DNA of 64,000 nucleotides, taken from the NCBI GenBank assembly GCA_964022365.1, contig CAXHZN010000001.1, positions 135,301 through 199,300 of the forward strand, in the 5' to 3' direction. Under the pieces are notes generated by a model. That model was not told the DNA's origin. It did not search any database and worked only from the letters and a program-made list of their open reading frames with translations. The position numbers were made by a program, and so were the translations under genes. This DNA comes from CAJXJP01 sp964022365 (GTDB lineage Bacteria; Patescibacteriota; Gracilibacteria; BD1-5; UBA6164). Shown here one piece after another: positions 1 through 11,129 of this stretch (position 1 is its first letter; each line of letters opens with the position of its first letter).

Positions 1-429
1 TCTTAAATATGATAAAATTTTAATTCTTGCAATAATTGCATCTTTATCATTTAGTTCAACTGCTTTATAATTTATGAAATTTCCGTCTATTCTCAGACGA
101 ATCATCATATTTTTATCTCTGGGTTCTATATGAATATCTGAAGCCTGCTTACGCATTGCTTCTAAGAAAATATCATTTACAAAAGAAATAATTCATGAGT
201 CTTCAGCTTTCCCTCCCAAAGCTGCAACATTCATATCAGAGTCCATATGATGTTTAACATTTCAATCACTTCCTCCTGTTCCCATATCAAACAAATCCTC
301 TACCTTCACATTTTTTTTATTTTGTGGTTTTGGTTTAGGGGTTTTATTTTCAGGTGATTTCTTTAAAAAATTTTGGAGAGTCACAATTTCTAAAAATAGT
401 AGATAAATTACTAATATTAATAATACCAT
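1..429 (-). CDS. PilB/GspE-family secretion ATPase, N-terminal part (runs off the window)
   Basis: Assembly ATPase of type IV pili or type II secretion. Seen: after a linker rich in Lys, Pro and Gly the frame gives VNDIFLEAMRKQASDIHIEP and then RLRIDG, the classic start of the GspE/PilB core; the Walker motifs would lie beyond position 1. UGA encodes Gly twice. The chosen ATG (427-429) opens on a hydrophobic stretch (VLLILVIYLLFLEIV), unusual for a soluble ATPase; the frame is closed upstream by TAG near 478 and no better start is visible, so the true N-terminus is uncertain. The pilin-like genes at 14.9 and 62.9 kb could be its substrates. Confidence 0.75.
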
Positions 430-571
430 AGATAGAAAGTCTCAGCAAAATTCTCGCTTGACAAAAAATACATTTATCTCCTAAGGAAATATATTTCAAA
501 AAATCTAAAATAATTATTTGAATTCCAAAAAAATCAGATAAAATACCAAAAATATTATAATTATACAAAAT

Positions 572-1348
572 ATGACCATTCCAAATGTAGAACTGTATTC
601 TGACTGATGAGCAAATCCAAATCCTGGACCAGGTTGATATGGGATTATTTTGAGTTGTGGTTGAGTAAAAAAAGAGTTTTTACAAGGATTCACTTGCACA
701 ACAAATAATAGAATGGAGTTACTCTGAGTTATCACATGATTATCAAAATTAACAAAAAAAGCTAAAGTACAAGTGTTTACAGATTCTCAATATACAATCA
801 ACGGGATCCAAAAATGATGGGCAAAAAAATGGAAAGCAAACAATTGGATGAGAACCAAATCAGATAAAGCAGTGAATTATGATTTATGGGAAAAATTACT
901 CGTAGAAGTTGAAAAACATGACGTTTGATTTACTTGGGTAAAATGACATAACGGTCATATCGAAAATGAAAGATGTGATGAACTGGCCACTCAAGCTATG
1001 AAAATGGATGATTTACTTGTGGACGAATTTTATATGGATAATTATTATTCTAAACAAGAAAGCCTCCTGGATTCAAACCTCACCCCTAGCCCCTCTCCTT
1101 CGCAGGAGAGGGGGATTGATCCCAAAATTATGAAAGTAATTTGAAAGTGAGACCCGAGTTTAAAAGTCGAAAAAGATTGAGATCCGTGTAAAAAATGTTT
1201 AACTCCTGTGGTGAAAAAAATACCAAAACATACAAAAAAAACTCTTTTGAAAAAATTTTATTACAAATATTATTTCAATTGTCCGAATTGTAAGACAAAT
1301 TACATGACCAATGATGCAAAAGATGATGTGAAAAATTTAAAATTATAA
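572..1348 (+). CDS. rnhA: Ribonuclease HI with C-terminal extension
   Basis: Cleaves RNA in RNA-DNA hybrids. Seen: YSDGGANPNPGPGGYG near the N-terminus (catalytic Asp), NNRMEL (catalytic Glu), FTDSQYTINGI (catalytic Asp) and GHNGHIENERCDELA (His and final Asp). Several conserved glycines, including both in SDGG, are UGA. The RNase H fold ends near residue 150. A tail of about 100 residues follows, containing a GC-rich repeat read in frame (1079-1115) and then a C-terminal CxxC...CxxC zinc-ribbon-like part (DPCKKCLTP, FNCPNCKTNY). 258 aa against the usual ~150. Shares a terminator with the converging gene. Confidence 0.93.
1079..1115. repeat. GC-rich dispersed repeat inside rnhA
   Basis: A CCCCTCTCC...GGAGAGGGG palindrome, much richer in G+C than its surroundings and of the same style as those near 7005, 14172, 30472, 35702 and 59166. 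It is read in frame inside the RNase HI extension. Confidence 0.55.
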
Positions 1349-1349
1349 A

Positions 1350-1381
1350 AAAAGATGAAAATTAATTTTCATCTTTTTTTT
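1350..1381. terminator. Bidirectional terminator
   Basis: Stem AAAAGATGAAAAT / ATTTTCATCTTTT with A- and T-runs on the two sides serves rnhA (+) and the converging gene (-), whose TAA stop is in the loop. Confidence 0.8.
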
Positions 1382-2327
1382 CTGATAATATTTGTTCGAT
1401 TAAATATTTTCTTGAATGGAGCTTTTTATAAAACTGTTGTACAAAAATTTTATGCCCATTATTTTTGTATAAATTTTCTTTATTTCCAGAATCATAATCT
1501 TCTTTTGCTTTGATTAAATCACTGAAAATAAGTGTATAAGTATTATCTATACAATCTTTCAAAAATTTAGCTAATAATCTTAAATGAGTTTCATGATGGT
1601 TTTTATATGATTCAGAATCCATAATAGTCTTTAAAGCTTTAAAGCTTTCATTCCAGGCATCTTCAATAACTGAAAAATTTTGAACATTTTGTAATGAAGA
1701 TATCGAAAGTTCAGGTGTATAATTTGTGATAATAAATTTTGATAAAAGACTTTGATACAGTGACCGTTTTTTATAATCTTCTATCAAGTTATTCATATAA
1801 ATAGAATTAATATTTCCTAAATCTTCTAAATATTCGAGTTGATCAGAAATCATTTTATTCTTTTCTTCTCCATCTTTTAGTTTTCAATAGAAATCACTTG
1901 CATGAGCATTATCTAAAATAACTTGAAATAAAAATGTATAAAATTTTTCTGAAACTTCTGGAGTTTGATTAGAAATGAATTCTTTAAATAATTCTCAATC
2001 AAAAATATTTAATCAAATTTTATTTCAATATGCAGATGGTCTATTATTTTCATAAAACTCTTCTCACCTATAATCATATATTTCTAATCACATTTTTTCT
2101 AAACTTGTACCAAAACGTAATATTTCTTCAGTTTTCTTTAATCTGTCATCATCAAAGAATTCATCGCATAAGGCTAATTTGTTGATTTTTTGTTTTACAG
2201 AATTTGCATACGATTCAATAAACCCATACTCATTATTAAATTCGATAATTTCATCTAAAATATTATCAATTGAATGATCTTGTTGTTGTATATTTTCTAC
2301 AAAATCAAATTTTCCGAAATTTCCCAT
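1362..2327 (-). CDS. Hypothetical protein, paralogue A of a tandem pair
   Basis: 321 aa, no recognised family. Predicted soluble, acidic and helical. Continuous only if UGA is Gly (for example at 2088-2090 and 2064-2066). It shares conserved blocks with the next gene upstream: YRGEEFYE, then LFKEFISNQTP, then an H-x-x-F...F-x-x-LY/LH..RKY block near the C-terminus. The two genes are therefore an old tandem duplication of a family specific to this lineage. Starts at ATG after MGNFGKFDF; no Shine-Dalgarno motif. Confidence 0.75.
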
Positions 2328-2394
2328 GAATAAATATTATAAAATATTTTTCCTTTTTTTCACTATAAAATATTTTACAAAAAAGTCTAATAAT

Positions 2395-3366
2395 TTATAT
2401 TTTTTTTAGATCCATATTTGCTATAAGAAAATATTTTCTTTCTTTATATAAGTTATGAAAATCCGTTACAAATCTTTGATGGTCAGAGTTTTTAAAAACT
2501 CCTCAGCCTGAAGTTGAAACTCAGTTTCAAATTCTATTTTTCTCGTTAAATACCTCAGTTTGTATTAACTCATATGTGTAATCTAGTCCTTCTTCTAAGA
2601 ACACTCATAATTGCAATACATATTTTCAATGTTTTCAATCTTGAGAGACAGAACTTAATAATTCAGCAAACGCTCAGAGTCAATCTGCCCACACATTTTC
2701 TAATTCATCGAAATTTTCGATTCAAGATATACTTTGAGGATAAAAAATATCATAAAATTTTAGAATATACGTCTTTGAAAGCAAGCTCTGAAATAAAGAT
2801 AAATCATTATAATCTGTGACAAATTCTTTCAACTCAGTATGAGAAAGATTTTCAATATCAGCTAAAGCTCATATTATATCCAAACTATTTTCATTTATTT
2901 CTGGTCATGTATGTTGAAAATTTTTACGATTCAAACTGTCTAAAATACATAGATATAAGAAATCAAATAAAATATTTTGATTTTGTGGAGTTTGACTAGA
3001 AATAAATTCTTTAAATATTTCAATATCTGAAATTTTTATTCAAATTTTACAACCAAAAGCATTTATTTCTCAATCTTCATAAAACTCTTCTCACCTATAC
3101 TCATACGTTGCTAATCACATTTCCATCAAAGCATCATCCATTTTGAGTATTCTCTCAGCTAAGTATCATCTCTCATCACTATAAATTTCTTTATTATATT
3201 CTTCTAAAGACATTATACTATTTACTGCTTCAGACATACTTTCTTGAAGTGTTTTAAGAAATCCAAAATTTTTATTAAAATTTTGGATTTCTTTTACTAT
3301 GCTATAAATATCTAAATTTTCATCATAAATCATCTCTAACAATGAATTTTCAGTATAATTTTTCAT
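2395..3366 (-). CDS. Hypothetical protein, paralogue B of a tandem pair
   Basis: 323 aa, same family as the gene at 1362-2327. Shared motifs in order: YRGEEFYE, IFKEFISSQTP, a long helical middle, and QRFVTDFHNLYKERKYF at the end. Several glycines in the middle are UGA, including a run spelled DGLGAF. Both copies remain open, which argues for continued function. The 67 bp between the copies hold only AT-rich sequence. No function can be assigned. Confidence 0.75.
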
Positions 3367-3448
3367 ACTAAATATTTAAAAAATATTTTTTCCTTCTCAT
3401 ATACTATAAAATATTTTGAAAAAATGTCTAATAAAATTAATTTATTAC

Positions 3449-3485
3449 AAAAAAACAACGAAAATTTATTTTTCGTTGTTTTTTT
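3449..3485. terminator. Terminator of the 3466-4593 gene
   Basis: Stem AACAACGAAAA / TTTTCGTTGTT flanked by A and T tracts; the TAA stop of the minus-strand gene is in the loop. Confidence 0.8.
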
Positions 3486-4593
3486 GTTTTTGTTCTTGAA
3501 TTAATTTTTTATAATATGGAGACTTTAAGATATCTTTTTCAAATAATCTAGGGATTTTAGATAGTTCCTCAAACATTTTAATCAAATCTTCATTTGCATA
3601 AAAGCTCTCAAATTTAACATTATTCTCTTGCAACATTGTAAAAATATCTTTTACATAAAACCTTATAAATCTCATATTTTGTAAAATTTCAGTATTTTCA
3701 AATATCATTGGATGAAAATTTTCATTTATAAAGTAATCAATTAACTTTTTTTCTGTTATATTTTCTTCTAAAAAATCTTTTAGTGTAAAAATTATACTTG
3801 ATGAACTAGAACCTATACTAATTATATACTTTATAAAGATATTAAAAATATCATTTTGAAGATCAACTGCAAATTCATCTTTATTAACATCTACTTTATG
3901 AAAATCCGCTTTATAAATTTCTAAAAGTTGTTTAAAATTTTCAAATTCAAAACTTATTAATACATTACTATTTTTATCTAAATCTTTATACAGATTTAGT
4001 GCATTAATTATCAATCATCTATTATTTTCAGTAAAATTCACTTTAATTTTTTCAAAAAATAATTTTAAAAACTTATGAGTAAAAAAATAATCTTCTAAAT
4101 TTTTATTTTGTAAAATATCTTTGAAAATATAAAAATTCTCTTGATTCAATTCTAAGTTTTTTATAGAATATAATCTCACTTCAATAATATTCTTTGAATT
4201 CTTTTCTTCCCTTAAATTTTCATTTAATTCATATAGGTTAAAAAGATTATTTATAAAAAACAAAAATGGGAAAATAGAAGTTATTAAAATAATTATATTT
4301 ATCCAATAGTAATTGGAATATTCTGAAGTATTCCAAAATAATAAAATTAAAATAAGAAATATTATAGCTAAAAATATTTTTCTTAAATTGAAAACATTTT
4401 TATGAAAAATATATAAATCTAAATATTTAAACTTATCTTTTCAATTGATTTCTTGATAAAAATATAATAAGAAAGGAATATAAATCGTGAAAATTACAGC
4501 TAAAAGTGCTATAATTACATCTTTTGAATCTTTTAAATATTCTCAAATACAGTTAAACAGAACAGCTCATTCGTACAAAAATCACAAATCCAT
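3466..4593 (-). CDS. Membrane protein with three predicted TM helices and a cytoplasmic helical domain
   Basis: 375 aa, family not recognised. N-terminal third is membrane: helices near residues 26-46, 73-88 and 96-114, then a soluble acidic domain of ~240 residues. UGA supplies Gly at six or more sites, for instance GEYLKDS, NGKDKF and the join at 4015-4017. Start ATG chosen because it precedes the first helix by ~25 residues. It is downstream of RecQ on the same strand but separated by a terminator, so probably its own transcript. Confidence 0.7.
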
Positions 4594-4635
4594 AAATTTT
4601 TCTATTAAAATTATTTATTGTAGTATACAAACAAA

Positions 4636-4666
4636 AAAAGAAAGCTCAAAATAATTTGAACTTTCT
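4636..4666 (-). terminator. Terminator of recQ
   Basis: Stem AAGAAAG-TCAAA / TTTGA-CTTTCTT followed on the minus strand by a T-run. Confidence 0.75.
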
Positions 4667-4677
4667 TGTGAAAAAGA

Positions 4678-6975
4678 TTATAAATCTCATTTTTGCATCA
4701 TACTTACTGCGAGTTTGATGTCAAAATATGGAATATCTTTGTGACCATTTTCTTCGAGTAAATCTTTTACTGGTCTGAGTGCTTCGACACTTCCAGTGTA
4801 GTTTTGCGAAATAATAGTTTTAATTATTTTCAAATTTGCAAATTCCGTAAATTTCAAAACCGTATTGAGACTTAAGTCTCCTGATTCATAGAGTGTGACT
4901 ATATGTGATTCAATAGTCGTTTTTCCTAATCATCTTTGGTCTGAAATATGCTGAACAATATCTATATTTTCCGGAGCTTTTTCCATCAAAGAGAGAGTTT
5001 CTTTATAGGTTGCTCATTTTGGTTTTTTGACTCCTGTAGTTTTTCCAGTACTTGTTTTGGCTTTTTTAAATGCTCCATTTTTCACCTTCATATGGAGATA
5101 TTCTTGCAGATTTGGTTCATCTTCCTTGAGAATATCTTCTCTTTTTAACGCTGCATAGCCAATTTTAGTCAATCATAAAAGTGGATATTGTCCTGTAGTT
5201 TTTTCTAAATAATCATGTTGGATAAGTCATTCGATTAATCATTCTACAAGATCTGGAGTATATTCACTCAACACACCATACATTTCATGTTTATCCATTC
5301 CCCATTCAGACATTCTCGCATCGGCACTTCCCCGTAAAAATTTTACCATGAGTTTCGCTCCATATTTTTTATCAAATTTTGAAACCACATCAAGTACAAT
5401 TTCAAATACAGAAAGAGCTACAAGATTTTCCATTTCTCCTGACTGTAATTTAGATTTTTCTAAACAATAATCACATAATCCACAGTTATCTCAAAGGGTT
5501 TTTAGATCTTCCTCGTCTCCAAAGTATTCTAAGATAAAACGTTTTCTACAACTTGGATAAAAAAGTAATTTTTTAATTTTTTCGAGTTTAAAATAGGCTT
5601 CTTCTTTGAGTAAATTTTGATGTTTCCAATCTACCATAATATGTTCTGGTTTTCTTTTATCTTGAATCAAAGTCACTCATCTCCCACGAAATGATTCATC
5701 TAATTCACCAGAAATCCCTCTTTTTAAAATTCCATATTTTTCAAGAGTTTTAATAATAGTTCAGACTTTTAAATCATTATTGAGTCCTGAATTATTTGCC
5801 ATTTGCATATAAGTTTCTTGAATTTGAGTATTATTTCATTCTCAAATTTTTGCATTTTTGTATAGATAATCGTAGAGTTGTAATATTTCTTCTTTTGGTG
5901 GATGAGAATTTTCTATAAAAAATTCTTGAATTTTCGTATCTCCATAACTTGCAATTACCACACCAAATGATTTTTTTCCATCACGACCAGCTCTCCCAAC
6001 TTCTTGATAATAGTTTTCAATACTCCCCGGTAAGTTGTAATGCACGACAAAACGGATATCTTTTTTATCGATTCACATACCAAAGGCATTTGTCGCAACA
6101 ATAACTTTTAGTTTTGAATCCATAAAATTTTGTTGCATTTGTTCTCTTTGATCTGCTGACATTTCACCTGTATAAATCCCTACGGAAATATCATTTTGAG
6201 AAAGAAATTCATAAATTTCTTTGGTTACTTTTCTGCTTGAACAATACACTATTCAACTCCCTGGAGTATTTTTTACTATTTCATATACTTTTTGAAGTTT
6301 TTCTTCTTTTTTAGAAAGTTCACGAACAATAGTAATAATATTTTTTCTATCGAATCATTTTGTGAATGTATTAAAATTTTCTAAACCAATTCTTCCGACT
6401 ATATCTTCTCTTACTTTTTTTGTAGCTGTTGCTGTTAAAGCTATAACTGGAAAATGATTCGTACTTCTTAAATTTTCTATAAATCATTTAATTTTCATAT
6501 AACTTGGACGAAAATCGTGTCCCCATTGAGAAATACAATGCGCTTCATCTATTGCGATTAAACTGATTGGTGTTTTTTGTAATACACGAGAAAAATCTGC
6601 TGAATTGAGACGTTCTGGTGCAACATATAAAAATTTAATTGGATTTTCTTCGTCTCAAGTTGTAGCGGATAACTCATTGAGAATCATTTGTTGTTCGTGA
6701 TACGAAATCGTAGAATTTATTAATTCAGCTCTTAATCCTAGTTCATTGAGTTTATCTACTTGATCTTTCATCAATGAAATAAGCGGAGAAATAATCAGCG
6801 CTACTCATTTTTTTGCAACTCCTGGAAGCTGATACGTCAAAGATTTTCAACCTCAAGTTGGCATAAAAACAATAGTATCATTTCATCAAACAACACTTTC
6901 AATAACCTCTTTTTGTCATTCTCTAAAATCTTCTAAACCAAATTTTTCTTGTAATATTTTTTGTAAATCTTGCAT
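4678..6975 (-). CDS. recQ: ATP-dependent DNA helicase RecQ
   Basis: 3'-5' helicase in recombination and fork repair. Seen in order: FREGQKEVI (RecQ motif 0), Walker A MPTGGGKS in which the first and third glycines of GGG are UGA and the middle one is GGT, DEAHCISQWGHDFRP, ALTATAT, GIVYCSSRK, QEVGRAGRDG, then the zinc-binding region with CRKRFILEYFGD, CGLCDYC, a winged helix and an HRDC-like tail. 765 aa, within the usual range for the longer RecQ proteins. The start ATG gives MQDLQKILQEKFG. A weak GGGAG lies about 15 nt upstream. This gene is the clearest proof of UGA=Gly in the window. Confidence 0.96.
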
Positions 6976-6999
6976 ATATTTTTTTTAACTCCCTTTGTC

Positions 7000-7040
7000 T
7001 TTCAGACATCTCCCTCTTTATAAGAGGAAGAAAGATAAAT
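7000..7040. repeat. GC-rich dispersed repeat upstream of recQ
   Basis: CTCCCTCTTTATAAGAGG-type imperfect hairpin next to CTTTCAGAC, resembling the element at 59160-59265. Confidence 0.45.
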
Positions 7041-7099
7041 ATTTTTATAATTGTATATATTTTGTATATTTTTTCAAAAAAGAATAATATTTTCAAAAT

Positions 7100-7133
7100 A
7101 AAAAAAATAATTCAAATATTTGAATTATTTTTT
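7100..7133 (-). terminator. Terminator of the acylase-like gene
   Basis: Perfect palindrome AATAATTCAAATATTTGAATTATT with A/T tracts on both sides, overlapping the stop codon at 7125-7127. Confidence 0.7.
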
Positions 7134-7970
7134 ATAGGCTATATAGAAATGTTCTTGTCAGATTTTTGCATCTTTATTTGTCAGTAAAATATTCCCGTCT
7201 TTTTTTGCTATAAATTCTTCCCCATCATCGTATTTCACAATAATTTCTCCAGCAGTAATTTCTTGCATTTCGATGTAATTTTTTGTGAATTCTCCAGATT
7301 TTGTTTTACGAATCATAGAATCAATTTTTGTAATATTTTGTATATTTTTTTCATATTTTCCAGAAATTATTTCAGAAAAGATAAGGAAATTTTGTATCGT
7401 TTTATTTGCAATATCAAAACAACCAGGATCTCTATGCGAACCACATTCTATAAGTGCTCCTATTTTTCCTTGAGAATACGCATATCAAATAGTATCTAAT
7501 TCATCTCCAGCTTCATATAATTCTGGCCAACCTTGAACAATATTTTTTACTCAAAGTGCGCTTATAAATTCATTGGTTTTTTCATCAGTGAAATCTTGAA
7601 AAATATAGTGATTTCCCTCTCCGTGAAATGAATGTAAATCTAAAATATAATCTCAAGCATCGATATATTGTTTTAAAAATTCTGAAATTTTTTCTTCATA
7701 ACTCAAATTATTTTTATCTTTTTTCTCATAAAAAACTCTATTTAAATTATCTTCAATTTGACGAACATCAGCTTGATGAGCTTTTGGATTACAAATTGGT
7801 ACGATAATTAATTTTCCAGATTCTATAATAATTTTTCCTCACTGGATATCTTGAATTAATTTTTCTAAAACTTGTGGACCACAAATTTCATTTCCATGAA
7901 TCGCTCAAAAAATCACAGCTGTTTTTCCAGGTTTTTTTCATTCAAATTCATATACTTTTGGATATTGCAT
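7125..7970 (-). CDS. Succinylglutamate desuccinylase/aspartoacylase-family zinc hydrolase
   Basis: Zinc-dependent amide hydrolase of the AstE/AspA branch of the M14 carboxypeptidase clan. Seen: GAIHGNEICGPQ (HxxE zinc ligands), NLNRVFY, and DLHSFHGEG (third ligand), followed by LIECGSH with the probable catalytic Glu. The C-terminal ~90 residues form a beta-rich domain ending in FYIAYKK. 281 aa, normal for the family. The substrate cannot be told from sequence; no arginine-catabolic neighbours are present, so deacylation of another small amide is as likely. Confidence 0.85.
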
Positions 7971-7981
7971 ATTTTTTTATA

Positions 7982-8569
7982 TTACGAATATAATTGTAAA
8001 AATTTTGTATTTGCATAGATAACATCGTCATCTAGTAATGCTCATAATTCTTCTATTTTTTCTAGTACTTTTTTATCTATATTTTCTTTTCATATTTTGA
8101 TTAAACCCAATTCATCAAACATATGCTCTACATGAGCTACATTTGTGATCCCGTATACTGGATCTGCTTGAGAATTGTCGATTAATTCTTGCATCATTTT
8201 TAGTCCAACATGTTTTCTACGAAATGCCTGCGCTACGATACTACTGCCAACTTCCTGAATATTATTATATCAAATATCAGTTAAACGCGTATATCCAATA
8301 AGTAAATCGTCTACTTGTGCTGCAATAAAATGTTGTGTTTGCATAAGTTCTTCCACACTTGGTTCGAGCATATGAGATTTAATTTTATTTTCTTCTATGA
8401 TTAAATCTAAGACTTTTTGTGCTTCACTTTGAGATAATTCACCAGCATGAAAATCACATTGCGATAAATCAAAAATTTTTGCTTTTGTATTTTGCATTTG
8501 TGATGAAACAGGATTATTTTGAGAAATATTTTCTTGAGAATCATGAGATTCTAAAATTCATAATGACAT
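7982..8569 (-). CDS. GNAT-like acetyltransferase
   Basis: 195 aa. Seen: N-acylation-type core with QTQHFIAAQVDDLLIGYTRL (beta4) followed by EVGSSIVAQAFRRKHVGLKM (acetyl-CoA loop, helix 3) and a C-terminal ANTKFL. UGA-Gly at 8270. The start at 8569 adds a low-complexity Ser/Gln N-terminus; ATG at 8497 (171 aa) is the alternative. Acceptor substrate unknown. Lies 11 bp upstream of the acylase gene on the same strand, so the two are probably cotranscribed. Confidence 0.65.
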
Positions 8570-8593
8570 AATAGTTATTGTAAATGTATAATA

Positions 8594-8635
8594 TAAAAAA
8601 AACTTTTTACCTGAAGAGTAAAAAGTTTTTTATTT
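8594..8635 (-). terminator. Terminator
   Basis: Stem AAAAAACTTTTTAC / GTAAAAAGTTTTTT, loop ctgaaga. No plus-strand gene precedes it, so it most likely ends the short minus-strand transcript covering 8607-8762. Confidence 0.65.
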
Positions 8636-8762
8636 TGTAGATTTGTATTTTTGTACAAGCAATCAAAAAATTCTTTTTACTATTTTGTAAAAAGTCTTCT
8701 TCTGAAAATGTGAGAAATTTGTATTGCTTTCATAATTTTGAAATTATTTTTGTAACAGCCAC
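8607..8762 (-). CDS. Possible small basic protein (51 aa)
   Basis: Open frame from GTG at 8762 to a TAA that lies in the loop of the following terminator, as for several sure genes here. One UGA-Gly (KLGKQY). It sits between the mnmA terminator and its own terminator, which suggests an independent transcript. Composition is Lys-rich with no recognised domain. Could instead be a non-coding RNA. Confidence 0.3.
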
Positions 8763-8796
8763 ATAGTATAAATAAAATAATTTTTGTCAAAATAAA

Positions 8797-8842
8797 AAAA
8801 AATAACTTCCCGAGAAAAATATTTTTAGGAAAATTATTTTTT
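8797..8842 (-). terminator. Terminator of mnmA
   Basis: Imperfect hairpin pairing AATAA.TTCC with GGAA..TTATT, between T- and A-runs, just after the mnmA stop. Confidence 0.6.
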
Positions 8843-9898
8843 TTATTGAATCACTCCACTTAAAATTAATTCATCTTCAAAATAAATAGCACAAATTTGT
8901 CCTGCTGCAATCGCTCTTTGGTCTTGTGAAAACTTCACTTCATATCAACCTTCAACTTCAAATATTTCACAATCTTGATCCGCTTGTCTGTATCTAATTT
9001 TTGCTTGAGCTTTGAGTGGAAAACTATAGTTTTTTCCAGATAAATTATTCCATTTATTTACAAATAAAATATCTTCGTACAGTGCTAAATCTCAAGAAGT
9101 TCAAACAATAATTTCATTTTTTTCGATATCTTTACGAACGACAAATATTGGTTCATCTTGCCCTCAAATATCAAGTCCTTTTCTTTGTCCGATTGTATAA
9201 TAAAAAACTCATTTATGGTCTCATAAAATATTTCATGAAGTATCGAGAACTTTCCCTGGTTTAGGATTTATTTTTTTCTCTAGAAAATCTGACATATTTA
9301 CTTTTCCAACGAAACAAATTCATTGTGAATCTTTTCTCTGTGCATTTGGAAGTCATGCTTCTGCAGCGATTTCTCTTACACGTGGTTTTTCTAAATTTCC
9401 AATTGGAAATAAAGATTTAGAAAGTTGAAATTGTGATAATCCTGCTAAAAAATATGATTGGTCCTTGTTTTGATCAATTCATTTCATCAAATGTGAAACT
9501 CCATTTTCATCAACTGAAATTTGAGCATAATGCCCAGTTGCAACCATATCAAAACCAGCTTCGAGTGCCTCATCTAAAAAAACTTTAAATTTCACTTCAC
9601 TGTTACACATAATATCTGGATTTGGAGTGATTCATTTTCTATATCATTCGTACATATAGTTTAATACTTTTGCTTCGTATTCTTCCCTAAAATCAAATGT
9701 AAAAAATGGAATATCTAAATATGCTGCAACTTTTTTTGCTTCTTCTAAATCTCATAAAGTTGGGCAAAATTCTCCCTCTGGTGCTAAATAGTTTATCATA
9801 AAACCAGCTGTCACATCATAGCCTTCTTTTTTTAATAAATAGGCAGTAACAGCTGAATCTACTCAACCTGATAATCAAACTAATATTTTTTTTGTCAT
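8843..9898 (-). CDS. mnmA: tRNA-specific 2-thiouridylase MnmA
   Basis: Thiolates U34 of Glu, Gln and Lys tRNAs. Seen: PP-loop VGLSGGVDSAV at the N-terminus with two of its glycines as UGA; the first catalytic Cys in NPDIMCNSEVKF; ATGHYA; the second catalytic Cys in QGICFVG; and RKGLDIGG and IRYR of the C-terminal tRNA-binding domain. 351 aa, full length. Monocistronic between terminators. Confidence 0.95.
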
Positions 9899-9965
9899 GT
9901 TTTTATTCTTAGAAATTTATGAAATTTTATAAATTTTTTCAAAAAAATCAAAAAAGAAAAAAGCT

Positions 9966-10532
9966 CTATGCTTTTTTCTTTTTTTCTTGTTGAATATCTT
10001 CTTCAGGAACAATATATTTTTTCTTTCTATCGGCCAATAAATTGTCTCTTTGTTTTTGAATAATCAGTAAAATTCTATACGGTTTTGGCATAAAATGGTA
10101 CACTTTTGAATCATCTTTTTGTTGTTCAATAATCAAATTTCAAAATCAAAAAATATTTTGCATTAATCCACGAGAATATCCATCAACTTTCATAATTCTA
10201 TATGCGTCAATTATTTCAATATCGTCACGAAATAAAAGTGAACATTTTATCGAAACAATTTGGTCTTTATACACAATCATTAAATCAAAATAATATTCAA
10301 TAATTGATAATACTAAACTCAAAAAAGCATAATTAAGCGTTCAAAATACAAATAAGAAAAATATGAATTTCATGTAATATAAATCTGGATAATTATTAAT
10401 TATTTCAGACGAAATCACATAAAGAAAAACTGCTAGAGTCAGTAAGAAAATAAATTTTAATATACGTAAAACCACCAAAATATAGTGTCTTCTCACGACC
10501 GTATATCATTTTACAAATAAATAATGAGCCAT
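9966..10532 (-). CDS. PH-like (YdbS-type) membrane protein
   Basis: 188 aa. Two hydrophobic helices (about residues 20-43 and 53-76), then a beta-rich segment (KDQIVSIKCSLLFRDDIEIID..RIMKV) of the kind found in bacterial PH-domain membrane proteins, then a charged Lys/Glu tail. UGA-Gly occurs four times. Assignment to the bPH family is by pattern only. Role unknown. Confidence 0.6.
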
Positions 10533-10548
10533 AATTAATTATATTACA

Positions 10549-10767
10549 TTATAAAAGTGTGAAAATCACAAACAATGAACAAACAGTCGAAGCTAAAAAT
10601 AATACTGAAACAATCTGCATTACACTACGATAATTTCTTTTTAAACAAACACTTTCAATATGTTTCATATGTCTTTTATTGAGCATATTTAAGCGTTTAT
10701 AAACGAAAATATAAAAGCCAATAACTACCAATATGTATAAAACAGCAACAATAATTTTTGTGAACAT
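10549..10767 (-). CDS. Small membrane protein, two TM helices
   Basis: 72 aa. Hydrophobic helices at about residues 5-24 and 48-70 joined by a basic loop (KRLNMLNKRHMKH). Stop at 10549, 16 bp before the next minus-strand start, so probably an operon with the PH-like gene. No family recognised. Confidence 0.55.
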   Translation of the reverse strand: MFTKIIVAVLYILVVIGFYIFVYKRLNMLNKRHMKHIESVCLKRNYRSVMQIVSVLFLASTVCSLFVIFTLL

Positions 10768-10785
10768 ATTCTATATTATTATCAA

Positions 10786-11049
10786 CTAAAAAGTTATTTT
10801 TATTTTTTTAAATTGCGAAGTATCTCAAGAAAGTATACAAATACTATCTTTTTTTAATCTTAAAGATTTCTTAAGAAAAGCAAGCAAATGTTTATTTGCT
10901 TTTCATTTTTCAGGTACACTTGCAATTCTTATTTTTATGGTTCCATCTGGCAAAATTTCTTGAAATTTTGTAGTTTGAGCATTTGGAATTATTTTTACTT
11001 TTAAAATATTGTTCTGCAAGTTTGAGCGAATATATTCAACAAAATCCAT
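10786..11049 (-). CDS. DUF167/YggU-family protein
   Basis: 87 aa. Family pattern clear: VKIIPNAQTTKFQEI, then DGTIKIRIASVPEKGKANK and LLAFLKKSLRLKKDSI, ending SGDTSQFKKIKI. The Gly in EKGKAN and in SGDTS are UGA. Small alpha/beta protein of unknown biochemical role found across bacteria and eukaryotes. Confidence 0.9.
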
Positions 11050-11129
11050 AAAATAAATTTTTAAAAATCATATTTTCAAGTATACTAAAAAAAGAAAAAA
11101 ATTACAATTTTATTTTTTAGCAAACTTCT

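Noticed and set aside
347..568. Hydrophobic minus-strand frame overlapping the PilB start
   Set aside because: Different frame from the PilB core, TTG start, ends soon after its UGA; no conserved feature.
10867..10905. Hairpin AGCAAAT gttt ATTTGCT as terminator
   Set aside because: It lies in the middle of the DUF167 coding sequence, away from any gene end.
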